Below, in pieces: positions 27,401-39,327 of a stretch of DNA of 64,000 nt. The DNA is taken from assembly GCA_012295275.1 (NCBI GenBank), contig CM022672.1:13701995-13765994 (forward strand), in the 5' to 3' direction. Numbering within the stretch: the first letter of the stretch is position 1; each line of letters begins with the position of its first letter. This DNA comes from Chrysomallon squamiferum. Its lineage: Eukaryota > Mollusca > Gastropoda > Neomphalida > Peltospiridae. The notes under the pieces were generated by a model. It made no database searches. It saw only the letters and a list, made by a program, of their open reading frames with translations, and was not told the origin of the DNA. The position numbers and the translations under genes are program-made.

Positions 27401-29921
27401 TATTTATTTTGATTTTCATTTAATTTCTAAATTTTACATACTTTATTTATTTATTTATTTGTTGAATTATTATACTTTTGTTTATTTATCTTTCATTTAT
27501 TAATATATTTAATTATATTTTTAATTGTTTACTGAAGATTTATATTTCATTTATTTATATTCAAAAATACAATTAATTTAAGTCAAACATGAGTGATGCT
27601 GAATTTTAAAGTTGCATAGGTTTGTGTATGTCCTTTTTGTGAATTATTATAATTATGATTATTATTACTTTATTTAATTATTTATTTATGTTATTTTTTA
27701 TTTCTGTTATTTTATATATTTACTTGCTTTATTTATTTTTTAAATTTTAATATTTATTATTTTCTTTTTTTATTCTTTATTACCTTATTTCGTTTTCTTT
27801 TCATTCAGAACTAATCATCTGTGTTTATTTATGCCCCTATTTACCTCTTTGTGTACTATGTGTGTCTCATTTATACCCATCATATGTTAATCTTTTGTAG
27901 CAGTATACATTAGTAGAATATTTTTATTATTGTAGATGTCATGACTTGCAATTCTAGCAATGTTGTTCATTTATGTTAATCTTTTTGCAGCAGTAAACAT
28001 CAGTAGAGAATTTTTAATATTTTAGATACCAACACTTAAAATTACTGAAGATGGCTTGACCTCAAATCTGCCATTGTTTTTCATTTATGCCCAAAATAAG
28101 CAAAACTTGTGTATCAGTCTGAGTCAATCAGAATATATTTTTGTTTTGTTGTTGATTTCATAGCTTGACATCTGTTCTGAGCTATGTTGTACATTTTATG
28201 CCCATCATATGTTAATCTTTTGTCTCTGCATGACTAAGTAAGCACAAAGTATTTTTGTTTTACTGCAGACGTCATGGTTTGTCCTACGTAAACCCACACG
28301 TCACAGACTGGATGTCCAGTCTGATTCCTATGCAGGTGGCACTGAGAGAGAAATGTCGACTGTTACTCTACATTTTCACTGAAAACACTCGAGGTTTGGC
28401 AGCCATGGTGGAGGTACAGTTCAATATGTTTCTGTTTGTTAATTCTGAAAAATAGATTAGATATTCAAAAATTGTCGAACATTATGTTATTTTTTAAAAA
28501 GTTGATTGGTCGTTTTTAGTGCTTTAGCAGTTTTAATCAAACCTAATTTTCACTTTTTGGATAGGATTCTGTAATTTGTTAATTATGATGAGATGGTTAA
28601 TTAATGATAAAATTTTTAAAATTATATATGTTTTTAAAGAGGTTCATTGATAGCGAAACACTCCCAAGGTGACAAATAATTAAAAAGTTGATTTGTCATT
28701 TTCAGTGCTTTAGCAATTTAATCAAACCCAGTTTTTACTTTTTGGATAGAATTCTGTAATTTGTTAATTATAATGATTTTTTTTTTTTTTTTTAATGATA
28801 ATAATTTTAATCTATATGTGTTTTTCAAGAGATTCATTGATCAGGAAAAACTCCCAAGTGACAAATAATTAATAAAAATTGTAATGAAAATGGCTTACAC
28901 TCAGTATCTGATATTTCTGCCCATTCTGGGAAAGTAGTAGATATTGCACTGGACTGATAAAAATGTTCTTCAGAGATTCAGTTAAAACTGACTATACTGT
29001 GACATGTAATGGAGTCTCTATAGATTCAATGGAAATAAAAACTGTGATTGCTTTAAAGATCTTTAAAAGACACACAATATTAATGACTGACAGCACACCT
29101 GAACTTATTCTCTAATTTTCTAAAAAATAGAGACAGACAATCCAGTGATTAATTTGTCTTTTATGTCCATGATAGATGCACTTTAGCCCCATGGGACATA
29201 AAATTTCACTTATTTGGTTGATCAGGAGAGAAAATGAAATTAATCCATGATTTAATTAATGTGTAGTTGTCTGATTTAATAATATTATAAAAAGTTTTTA
29301 AAATGTGTTTATAAGAAGAATTCAGTGATTTATATCTCTGACAAATTTCAGGCTGGCTATTACATTGGTCTTGGCTGTAGAGTTGTTCTCTGCATAACAA
29401 AACTCAAACGAGGAACCATCATTTGTGGAGAAGAGGTGATTGTGATTGTGATTTTTTAATAATAAATTATAAAATTATACAAAACTTTAAAAGAAGAGTT
29501 ACATCAGTTTGATAACTTTTGGAGAAAATGAAATTTTTTAATTTGTAATATAAAATTATAGTTTTACAAGTAACACACTGCTGAATTTAATGTTGAACAG
29601 TTAAATAACATTTTTTAAAATATTTTGTATGTACGCAAGTGACTGTGGTAGTGAAGTTATGTGTGTCTGAATGTGTGTAAGTGTATTTGTTTGTCTGATT
29701 TTGAATGATTGTTCATTCACAAACACGACCACACACACACACACACACACACACTTTCTCTCTCTCTCTTGCACCTACATGTACACACACACACAAACAC
29801 ACACATATACACTCTCTCACCCTCAGTGCAGACTCACACATTCTCCTACTCTTGCATATACAAACTCACACGCATACACACACACACACACACACACACA
29901 CTTTCTCTCTCTCTCTTGCAC

Positions 29922-29964
<43 letters not shown>

Positions 29965-30106
29965 GACATTCTCCCACACACAAACACATACATACACACA
30001 CACACACAGACACACACACACACACAGACATACACACACACACACATTCTCCCACTCTTGCATACACAAACTCACACCCACACAGACACCCACACCCACA
30101 CACAGA

Positions 30107-30156
<50 letters not shown>

Positions 30157-30352
30157 TGCATTCATATTTATATACAGAGATATAATTAATTTTACTTATA
30201 GCTATCAGGACTCCGCCCTGTGTGACTACAATCGTGGGCGTGTGTACCTCAGTGACATGGCTAGTCAGCAGGGGGTGCCAGTGTTTGAAAACACAGTGGA
30301 TGCAATAAACAGTGCCATTTCTCAGCTGAAAGCACAACCTGTTTCCAGCTGA
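19262..30352 (+). CDS. Tandem EF-hand-like / nucleoside 2-deoxyribosyltransferase-like protein
   Basis: 539 aa in 18 exons: 19262-19311, 19710-19819, 20095-20209, 20570-20640, 21204-21224, 21524-21615, 21865-21918, 22308-22386, 22771-22852, 23543-23663, 24139-24221, 24737-24800, 25991-26119, 26736-26796, 27181-27295, 28269-28413, 29352-29435, 30209-30352 (1620 nt, phases consistent). Architecture is an internal duplication: EF-hand-like pair (about 17-90, ending [10 protein letters not shown]), basic linker, deoxyribosyltransferase-like domain 1 (123-277: [38 protein letters not shown]), EF-hand-like pair 2 (ending [10 protein letters not shown]), hydrophobic segment ([18 protein letters not shown]), domain 2 (394-530: [35 protein letters not shown]). 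The Glu of the (M)VExxY motif, equivalent to the family nucleophile, is present in both (Glu192, Glu464). The EF loops are degenerate, so calcium binding is doubtful. The family (Pfam Nuc_deoxyri_tr2 / 'DRHyd' class) hydrolyses or exchanges nucleoside/nucleotide glycosidic bonds. Cellular role unknown. Start chosen at 19262 because an in-frame stop lies two codons upstream. Confidence 0.85.
21973..22021 (-). pseudogene. Fragment of SPOUT1 exon 9 inside an intron of the next gene
   Basis: The + strand here reads tgtttcatccactgacattc and continues nearly identically (about 41 bp, two transitions) to the SPOUT1 exon at 13698-13738, then decays (tgagatcataccc against gcagagtaccc). It lies in intron 7 of the EF-hand-like/deoxyribosyltransferase gene, in the same orientation as its source, so it encodes a SPOUT1 fragment on the minus strand. 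It is too short to be functional. Confidence 0.8.
24950..26013 (+). repeat. Minisatellite built from a 3' splice site (intron 12 to exon 13)
   Basis: About 26 degenerate copies of a ~30-33-bp unit of the form tgTTTCAGrttwgtcwGGGATACAAATGTTAy fill almost the whole of intron 12. They end exactly at the exon 13 acceptor (AG at 25989-25990) and include the first ~24 nt of the exon (VCLGYKCY). Most copies keep a TTTCAG or TTTAG acceptor. The copy directly upstream (AG at 25956-25957) is 33 nt away, in frame and free of stops, so its use would insert 11 residues ([11 protein letters not shown]). The other intact acceptors I checked between 25709 and 25940 are out of frame. See findings. Confidence 0.92.
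27340..27385. repeat. TTTG tetranucleotide repeat
   Basis: Roughly ten copies of TTTG in intron 15 of the EF-hand-like/deoxyribosyltransferase gene, followed by further T/A-rich TTTA runs. Confidence 0.9.
27875..28300 (+). repeat. Copies of the exon 16 3' splice-site region
   Basis: The real acceptor region contains catcatatgttaatcttttg, then a T-rich tract, cag and the exon start acgtcatggtttg. Diverged copies lie upstream. One is at about 27878-27951 (catcatatgttaatcttttg ... ttgtag atgtcatgacttg). Another is at about 27976-28040 (ttaatctttttgcagcagta ... ttttag ataccaacactt). Both keep an AG at the position of the splice site. Confidence 0.75.
28497..28872. repeat. ~187-bp tandem duplication in intron 16
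   Basis: The segment starting at aaaagttgattggtc (28497) recurs from about 28684. Both copies share gtgctttagca, aatcaaacc, ttttggatag and ttctgtaatttgttaattat, then ttcattgat and aaactcccaag. A long T run has grown in the second copy. Confidence 0.85.
29729..30155. repeat. Large CA-rich block with higher-order duplication
   Basis: About 430 bp of CA dinucleotide repeats in intron 17, immediately 5' of the last exon. Non-CA islands are repeated in order: ctttctctctctctcttgca (about 29754 and 29902) and ctcccactcttgcatacaca-type sequence (about 29842 and 30048). Whole ~150-200-bp blocks were therefore duplicated, not only dinucleotides. Long His/Thr-rich ORFs here are artefacts. Confidence 0.93.
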
Positions 30353-31514
30353 TATCTTTTATTTTGCTTTTAATGTGAATTCAGCTTTCCAAAGATTTTT
30401 TCACATTATAATAATAATAATAATAATTAATATTGTTATTATTATTATTATTATTATTCTCATCATCATTATCATTATCATCATTGTCATTATCACTATT
30501 ACTATTACTATTACTATTACTATTAATATTATGATTATGATTATGATTATCATTATTATTATTATTTTTATATTATTACAGAATACAAAAGACAACATTT
30601 TATTCAAAGCATGTTTTATCACCTACATTTGCAAAAATTTAATGATTTGGTCACTGAAAGATCAAGCCAAGATTTTAAAATTTGTTTTTAATTTTATTTC
30701 TATTTCTCATAAAAATGTGATATTATTTGAAATTAAACAATTGTGTTTTTTCACTGAAATACCATTTCATCATCTGCACATGCAAAAACAGAGTAAAAAT
30801 CAAAGATGGCTGATTGTATTGCCAGTAAATCCTGCTGTCGTGTTATTAGTTTTATGTATTAAAAGACTTCATGAAGTTTGAATATAAATGGTAATTACAT
30901 ATTTATATATATTTTTTTATAATTAAAATTATCACACTGGTATAAAAATATTATTTAAAATACAATGTATGCATATATATAGAGCAGTTTTGTGTGGAAG
31001 GTATAAAAAATTTCAGTATGGAATTTATGTTTAATGCTGTATTTTTATTGTTAAATGTTAGCTTTTTTAAGATGAAGTTGTAATTGGATACCACAAGCAA
31101 ATTTGTCTCTGCAAATAACTCATCTATGATATTGAATTTGAGCTGGAATAACTGTATGCAAAAATAAGAAGAATGAATTCCATAAACATTTATGTATAAT
31201 CATTATCATTTTTTTGTTTTTTTTTGTTTTTTTTACTGTTTTATGAATCATAACATTTACTAGATAATGAAGAGATTTTGTTTATTTATGTGATTACAAT
31301 TATGGTCACTTCTGTTTCCATACAATTAATATTTAGTCTTTGATTATAAACAAGAAGATATTATTATTTTTTTTTTTTTTAAATGTCTGTGTCCACAAAT
31401 TTTTATCACTCATATGCATTTAGCTTTTAACTTGTTATTATTAATGTTCTTTTATAATCTTTATATAAATATGGACATGTAGGTTTTGTGTATATGTTTG
31501 TATGTATTTATATA

Positions 31515-31552
<38 letters not shown>

Positions 31553-32559
31553 GATATAGATATAATTTTTATAAAAATATGCACATGTAGTTTTTGTGTA
31601 TATGTATGTATGTATTTATATATGTGTGTATGTTTATGTATGTGTGTATGTGTCTGTGTGGGTATATGATATGTATATGTGTGAATATATATATATATAC
31701 ACACACACACATACATACATGTGTGTGTTTGATATGTATGTATGTATGTGTGTATATATATGTGTATATATGTGTGTATGTGTGTTTATTTGATGTATAC
31801 TATGGTTTCTGTTTTAATATGTTGACTGTGGACCACTGAATTAGAATGATCAGCTTTAACAGACTGGTATTTTGTATGTGCCTCAGCCATTTCAGCTTAT
31901 TTCAGTGTATTTGTGTATGTGTCTGTGTGCGAGTTTGTGTGCAAGTATCACAATGCGTGGTGTGTGGTGTGGTGTGTTTGAACGTATGAGTGTGTTTGGG
32001 AATACTAAACTGTGTATGTGTGAGTATCAGTGTATGTGTGTATGTGAACAATGTTGATTTATACAACAGCTGTACATTTTGTAGAAGTATAAGGTGCTTC
32101 TTTTTATATATATTTTTATAACATTTTATTATTTTTATTATTATTTCAAGTACTACTGTATAAAATAAAGCAACTAAAAATTCATACACAAGAACATCCA
32201 TGAACACTCTAAATGCATGTACTAAATTCTGAAAGCATATTTTTTAATGTTACTTCGTATCAGAGTAATACATTTTTATTTATTTTTTAACCTGTATTGC
32301 ATATAATTACCAAAAACATTAAAGTTTTAATATAACTCTAAACAACAAATTTTTAATTCTTATAAGAAATTTGTGGATCCATATTTTAAATTATTAAATA
32401 CTTGTGCATTTTATTTTTTTTATTTTCTTCTGATATACTGGATAATGTATTACGTGGTTATCTCAAATACATATCTTTTATCTTTTGTTATGTTGATATT
32501 ATTGTGATATGCAATATTTCTCAGTTGATCTTCAGTTTTAATATTGTTCTAAGCAATAT

Positions 32560-33490
32560 TATATATCTGTCATATTACTCCTTTTCATCTACAGTCCTTC
32601 ATAGTAATGTGTAAATATTACACTGATCTACAGTATATGTCATATTTATCTAAGAATGTTGTTATATCGATCTACAAGTTGTTTTTGTCATTGATCTGCA
32701 ATAGATATGTCAGTTGTCTACCGCAAGTTGCTTCACTGATGTGTAACAACTGACATATTGCTCTGCAGCTGTTTAGATTCATCTACACTAGTGTGTAGTC
32801 TCAAATACTGTAGTCATTGATCTACATAAGTCGCGTCAGATTAGTCAACAATAGTAGTCACGTTGGACTACAAATGAGTCGATTTAGTCTACAACTGAGT
32901 CATATTAGTCTACAACTGTAATAGTGTTTCCAGCATTTGTTATATTAATCTACAACAATTTTGTTATATTAACATACAACAGTCAATTCCATTAGTCTGC
33001 AATAGTTTTTTTGATATATATATAAACTTGCAATAGTTTGTCATATCAGTCTGCAATAGTTTTTCTACTAACTTGTTATTTTGACCTACTGATCTACAAG
33101 TATGTTATTCTACTGCAAATGCCTTTGTTTATTAATCAACATGAATCTGGAGTAGTTTGTCATTCTAAAATATTGTCTGTGGTATATTAACTTGTATTTT
33201 AATCTACTGATCTACAAGAATCTGATTTATTAATCTACAGATATATTGATCTGCAATAGTTTTGTCATGTCATTCTAAATACTGTTTCTGTTTAATATTT
33301 AGTAGTTATTTTAATCTATTGATCTACAAAAGTCAATTACACTGATCTGCAATAGTTTCTACTGAAATTATTAATTTTTATTTTTATTTACAACAATCTT
33401 TTTTTCTTACTAATTCATCATGGTATATCATATTTATCTGCAAACAGTTACTGACTTTATTGATTATCTGCAACTACTGTATTTATGTTA
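32560..33490. repeat. Degenerate minisatellite (attgatctacaatagt type)
   Basis: A roughly 24-40-bp unit recurs about 25-30 times with strong divergence, with core attratctacaayagtttkt and recurring tcatatta spacers (for example tagtctacaactg, taatctacaacaattttg, tgatctgcaatagttt). It encodes nothing coherent. Confidence 0.8.
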
Positions 33491-33849
33491 TTCTAATATG
33501 TGCAAGAATGTATTTATAATCATAAGATAGTGATTTTTAGTTGAGATGATTTTTTAATTTAAGCCACTTTATTATTAAAATTATGGAATCATCAGGATAT
33601 GAAAGAAATAAAAAGCATTGGTAGAGAATCTAATTTCCATAGTCTTTCATTTGGACATCAGCATTTGCAAGCCAGCAAAAAACACATGAACACACATGTA
33701 CTTACAGTAACACATGCACACACACACATACAGAGACATAGACATTCACATGCATATGCAAAGATGCTATCATAAACAGAAATATAAATAGAGGAAAGGT
33801 TTTTAAAAATGATTTTATAAAATTCTTACATTGCTGCGGATGTGATTTT

Positions 33850-33980
33850 TTAAAATTCTATTTTAATTTTAATTAGCTTCAGATTACATTTCGGTAATAA
33901 ATTATTTTTATTCTATTATAATTTTAATTAGCTTCAGATTAAGTACTGGTTACATTTCGATAATAAATTATTTTCTAATA
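33850..33980. repeat. ~65-bp tandem duplication
   Basis: attttaattagcttcagatt followed by tacatttcggtaataaatta occurs twice in succession (about 33868-33906 and 33921-33974), with an 11-bp insertion in the second copy. Confidence 0.85.
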
Positions 33981-34454
33981 ACAGTGTTTTTAAATGGTGT
34001 TGTTTATTTTCTTTACTTAGCTGAATAGTAAAAGAATAGTTTGTGTCAAACTGATGTGTTACGTACAATGGCTTTAAATTTCGATATTTTATTTTATTTG
34101 CTATTTGTTAGAAATTAAAATTTGTATAACAAGTTTATGAAAATACAAGAAGACTAGCTGATGTATATATATATATATATATATATCATCGCAACGATGA
34201 CAGTAGACTTCAAACGTTAAACGTATGTTGTTTCTATCGGAATAGAGATTTATATATTTTTAATATTTTTAAAATAAAATATTAGAGGCATATATATATA
34301 ATAACTATACCTTGCTTGTTCAGGGTGCATGGTATCTGCTAAAGAAATATGTTAAATAAGATTTAAAATAATAATAATAATAATAATAAAAATAAATAAA
34401 ATAAATAAATAAAAACGTTCAAACAAAAAACAAATGTTGTAAATACGAGTAAAT

Positions 34455-35187
34455 TCATTTCCATATAAAACTGACAAGTTGGCCAAATACAATAAACGCT
34501 ATTTTGTTTACAAACAATTCAGACGACGAATTTTTTTCCTTCTCTTCCTTTTTGGGTAAATGTGCCTCAAAATCCGTTTTTGCTTTACCTATAATAAATA
34601 ATAATAATAATAATAATAATAAAGATGATGATGATCAAAATAGTAACAATAATAATGATAATGATGATAATAATAACCATAATTAATTATGAAATAATAA
34701 TATATAAGGATATTATTAAAATAATTAGGAGAAGGAGAAGCTCTTCAGCTCTTCATTGTCAAGATATAATTTTGGAAATTTTAACTAATTAAACAATCCT
34801 AACTTCAGTGATATTTTCCGGTATTTTCAAGAGTGGAACCAATGATTTTCAAAAAGAAGAAACATATATAATTGTTATTATAATTAAACAGTCAAGAAAA
34901 TCTATATATATATTTTTTTAATGATACTAAAAAATAAAAACATTTTAAAGTTATGTCGATAGAATTTGAGGTTTAGTTAATCATGATGGTTACCTATTGG
35001 TTGGTTGTTACACAGACCCTCATTGCAGATGCACCAAACTTCCATGTACCACTTGTAACAACCGTCTGGGGGCATTGGATTGGGCAAACCCCATTGAGTA
35101 TCGGAACAACCACGATACACCACTAGAAACATGAATTAAAATAAAATACTTACTTTAATGATGGTTGTGTGTGTGTGTGTGTGTTTG

Positions 35188-35280
<93 letters not shown>

Positions 35281-37854
35281 ATTACTGTTAGAATATCATT
35301 AAATGAAATTTGTTTGAAAATAAAATGACTGACGAACCATGCACCCAAAGCATTCCAAACAGAAAAAGCAAAGCTTGTGGTCGACACACATTTACAGCCC
35401 ACATAACACGAAAAACAACATGGAATTCTTCTTGCTACTGTAAAACGAACACTGTTAATTATATTATGATTCCAAATATTCTATTTAAAAACATATATAA
35501 CACATAGAAAGGCTTATTTCCATTAAATTAAAAACTGCAAATGATTTTTAAAATTCATTTTAAAAATAATCCTATCAATAAGCTTTTGGGAAATCAGCTG
35601 ACAAGTAATCAAAATAAACAAACAATATTCTATCAAACAACAACAACAATAATAAATATAATAATAATAATAATATGTGGATAAATGCAGAAACATTAGA
35701 TAAGAATCAAGTTACAAATTTCAAATATTTGTTGAATTATATTACAAATAACTATGAAAAAATTAACCATACTACGACAAATACATTTTACAAAACAGCT
35801 TTTATTAATTTTTACAAATATGTTTTTTTTAGGTTTTGTTTTTTTTAAAATAAATATTCCTAAATAAAAATGATTACTTACCCACGATAACCTACATGTC
35901 TTCAAGTGTGATTTACTGGAGCAGTATTTTTCAATCCAGCGACTTCAGTATTCATCACTATTATTATTTAACTTTGTTATTCATTGTTCACATAAACTGC
36001 AAACAGTTATTCGTGGTTTCTGTTATAACTGGACTAATCTAAAGTTAGCTTTTAAATCTGTAACATTATATTTAATGAACTATGTAATGCTCTGTTTGCA
36101 TTGAGAAAAAACCAACAAAAAACAACCCCAAAAATGGATCCTTAAGTTAAAAAGAAGTTCAAGAGTGTTTAAACTATTTTATATGACGTTTTTAAATTTG
36201 AATGGTCAAGCACAACAACAAACAATAAAATGTATGTTGAAGGTCATAGATATAAACAACATGATTCCATCATGTTTTTCGGTTTGTTTTTGTTAAATTT
36301 TATAGATCTATTTTTTCGATTTGACATACACACACACTAAAATAAATAAATTAAAAAAATAAATAAATAAATAAAATAAAATAAAATACATACATAAAAC
36401 AACAAAAAAAACCCCACTAAAAATGGATTGTATTTAGTAAATATTCAAACCTAGGTCTATGTCATGCAAATATTATGTTCTTCTTCATTCCTCGTTGCTA
36501 AAGTCACAAAACTAAGACTTAAGATTAAAATATCAAACATGTTTACAAAGATGACTTTAAACAAAACAAAAAAAACAAAAAATTTATTTGTCAGATATAA
36601 TTATAAAAATATAATTATGAAAATTGTCAGATAAAATAAATTTGTAAAACGTAAACTGCTCCCAGAATTATTATTGTCATCTTTAGGTAAATGAGCTTCA
36701 AAATCTGCTGTCGGTTTACCTGAAACAAATATTTATTTTGTTTACTTTGTGTGCCCGTTCATATGTACTGTATATGTATGAACGTATGTATGTATGCATG
36801 TACGCGTTTATATATATATATATATATATATGTATCTATCTATATATGTAAGTATGTATGTATAATTATGCATGTATTTAGTTATTTGTTATTATTAATT
36901 CGTTAATTTTCCTTTTGTGATACCTTTCCATTGTTTTTCTCTTATTTTTTGTTTGACAATTAACATGATATGCAATTTATAAAGAATTATATATGTAATG
37001 TTTTTCAATAATACTTCATTCGGAACAAAATTATGTTGCTAAAAATACATATATATATATATATATATACTTCATCTTCTTTTATGTACTTTGCATATGT
37101 TTTCATGTCCTAACGAATTTGCGTTCACGCCTGTTAATAACAAAATAAAATAAATTAGATGTTTACCTAAAGGCTGCCCATTACACAAGTCACTTTTACA
37201 AATACACCATATTTCTTCATAGTATGTGTAACATCCGTCTTTGGGGAGTGGGTCTGGCAGGCTACCTCTCCATAGCAGATCCGTGCAGCCCCTGTACACC
37301 ACTGTAAACAACACTGGTACATACATAACAAAACAAACACATACAAACAGCTGCACCACGCAAGCTTAACTCTGTGTCTTTCTGTTCACTGACTGTTATA
37401 TTGTCGTCGTCCTTGTTGTTATTATTATCATCATCATTATCGTTAGTAGTAGTAGTAGTGGTGGTGGTGGTGGTGGAGGGTGGTGGTATTACAACGTGAT
37501 GATGATGGTCATTTTGTGCAAGTAATTTTTCATAATTTATATCTAATATTCTTATTTTTATTCTTTCTGTTCTTTTCTGTTTTTTTAAATTTTTATTGTT
37601 TTATTTCCTTTGTACATTTTTTTATTAATTTATCAATTTATTTATTTATTTATTTGGAAACATTATTTAGATTTTATTTTTACATAACGATTCAGTTTTA
37701 TTTTCTTTGTACTTTATTTCGTATTTTTGAAACGTATCTGATCATGTAATAATCGTAAAAAAACGTTTAAATATTTTCCCAGAAGACACTTACACAGTAA
37801 AATTTATTAAATATTACTGATACTACCTTGCTTTTTTTGTTTCTATATTTGCTT

Positions 37855-37894
<40 letters not shown>

Positions 37895-38305
37895 GTTTCA
37901 GTAATTTTAATGATCTAATTGAAGCAATGTTTTACACAGGTATATTAACACAAGCAAACATACTCCACAATAAAGAGAGTACCTTTTCACAAAGTCGTGC
38001 GTTAGTGCCATAACCAGACAACAAATTAAAAAACAAAAACATAATAAAAAATAATAAATAATAATAAAACAACAACAACCACGACCAGAACCCCAACAAC
38101 AACAACAACAACAACAATAATAATAACAAAAATAAAGTGAAATAATAAAAAATACACGCAGGCATCTATAGCAAATCAAAACAAACGTGTCTAAATCGAA
38201 AACTTTTTTTTACTGTTATACAATTTGGTAACTGTATTATTGTTTCTAAATTCTTTCGTTAATAAGTAGGCTACATGGGTGGACGTAAATATTTATTTAT
38301 TTATT

Positions 38306-38371
<66 letters not shown>

Positions 38372-39277
38372 CCTTGGTTTCGTCTGTAATTTGCCAAAAA
38401 TTTCTTACTGAGACTAACTGAAATTAAGTCCTTTTCTATACATACACAAATTTTATGCTTCTCTATCCACTATAATAGAAATTCAATATTTTGTTCTCTC
38501 TCTTTTTTTTTTGTATGTTTTTTGTTATTTTATTACTGAAATACAACTGCAAATACAAACGTAAACACGCACATGCACATGCACAAGAATTAAATCTCTT
38601 AGAATAGTTTGAATTAATAGGAAAAAAAAAAAATAATAATAATAATAAAAATAATAAATAACTGTACATTATAGATTCTTATTTCAGTTATAAAATGGTT
38701 CTTTATTAATAATTTGCTGGTTATAAAATATGGACAATCATATCTGTTAATAAGAGTGAAAACAAAATATGAAGTACTGTTATTAACAAATAACAAAATA
38801 AATAAATGAATAAAGGCTATGCTAGGAGTGACACTGTTAAACCTGAGTTTAGAATTTAAAAATAACTTTCACTAGGGATGAGTCAAACCAAAATAATTTA
38901 AATAATACAGGTATTCACACCCTTTTATTTGATAATTATAAGAGATCTGTTTTTATCAGTAATCTATATATGTATATTTAATTTTCATTAATTCTCTAAT
39001 ATTAATAAAAACGACGAAGGTAACTTCAGTTTTAAACAAATCTTTTAAAACATTACAGACGTAAGAAAAGGTTTAAAAATGGCAGAAAGCAGACGTCGTA
39101 AACTTACATTCTGGGTCAAGGTCGTCTGTCCTGGTGAAGCAGTGTCCTGTGCAGTTGTCTTTGTAGACGATTATACTGTTTTTGTCAATGACGCCATCAC
39201 CGGGGCAGTGTTTCTGAATCTGATTTTCAAACTTACTTTGACAAATAAAACATTGCTTTATGGGTTTCTTTTCTGAA

Positions 39278-39327
<50 letters not shown>

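Larger units (their letters stand above)
30353..34454. other. Convergent intergenic region, repeat-rich
   Basis: Lies between the end of the EF-hand-like/deoxyribosyltransferase gene (+) and the end of Ly6 cassette B (-). It contains an ATT/ATC compound array (about 30408-30565), TG/TATG repeats (about 31495-31790 and 31905-32045), a degenerate minisatellite (about 32560-33490) and a ~65-bp tandem duplication (about 33850-33980). ATTAAA at about 30858 and AATAAA at 32164-32169 are possible plus-strand polyadenylation signals. No coding exon was recognised. Confidence 0.7.

Noticed and set aside
29671-30352. Long overlapping ORFs rich in His/Thr (+) or Cys/Val (-)
   Set aside because: They are translations of CA/GT repeats; only the last 144 nt (30209-30352) is a real exon.
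31441-32207. Tyr/Val/Cys/His-rich small ORFs on both strands
   Set aside because: They are translations of TG/TATG simple repeats; no homology or splice structure.
35136-35402. Minus-strand poly-Ser/Leu ORF
   Set aside because: It encodes the CT repeat only.
35310-35507. Plus-strand ORF with WNSSCYCKTNTVN resembling Ly6 finger III
   Set aside because: The key last cysteine is missing, no convincing acceptor or partner exons were found on that strand, and it overlaps an intron of the minus-strand gene; similarity is too weak.
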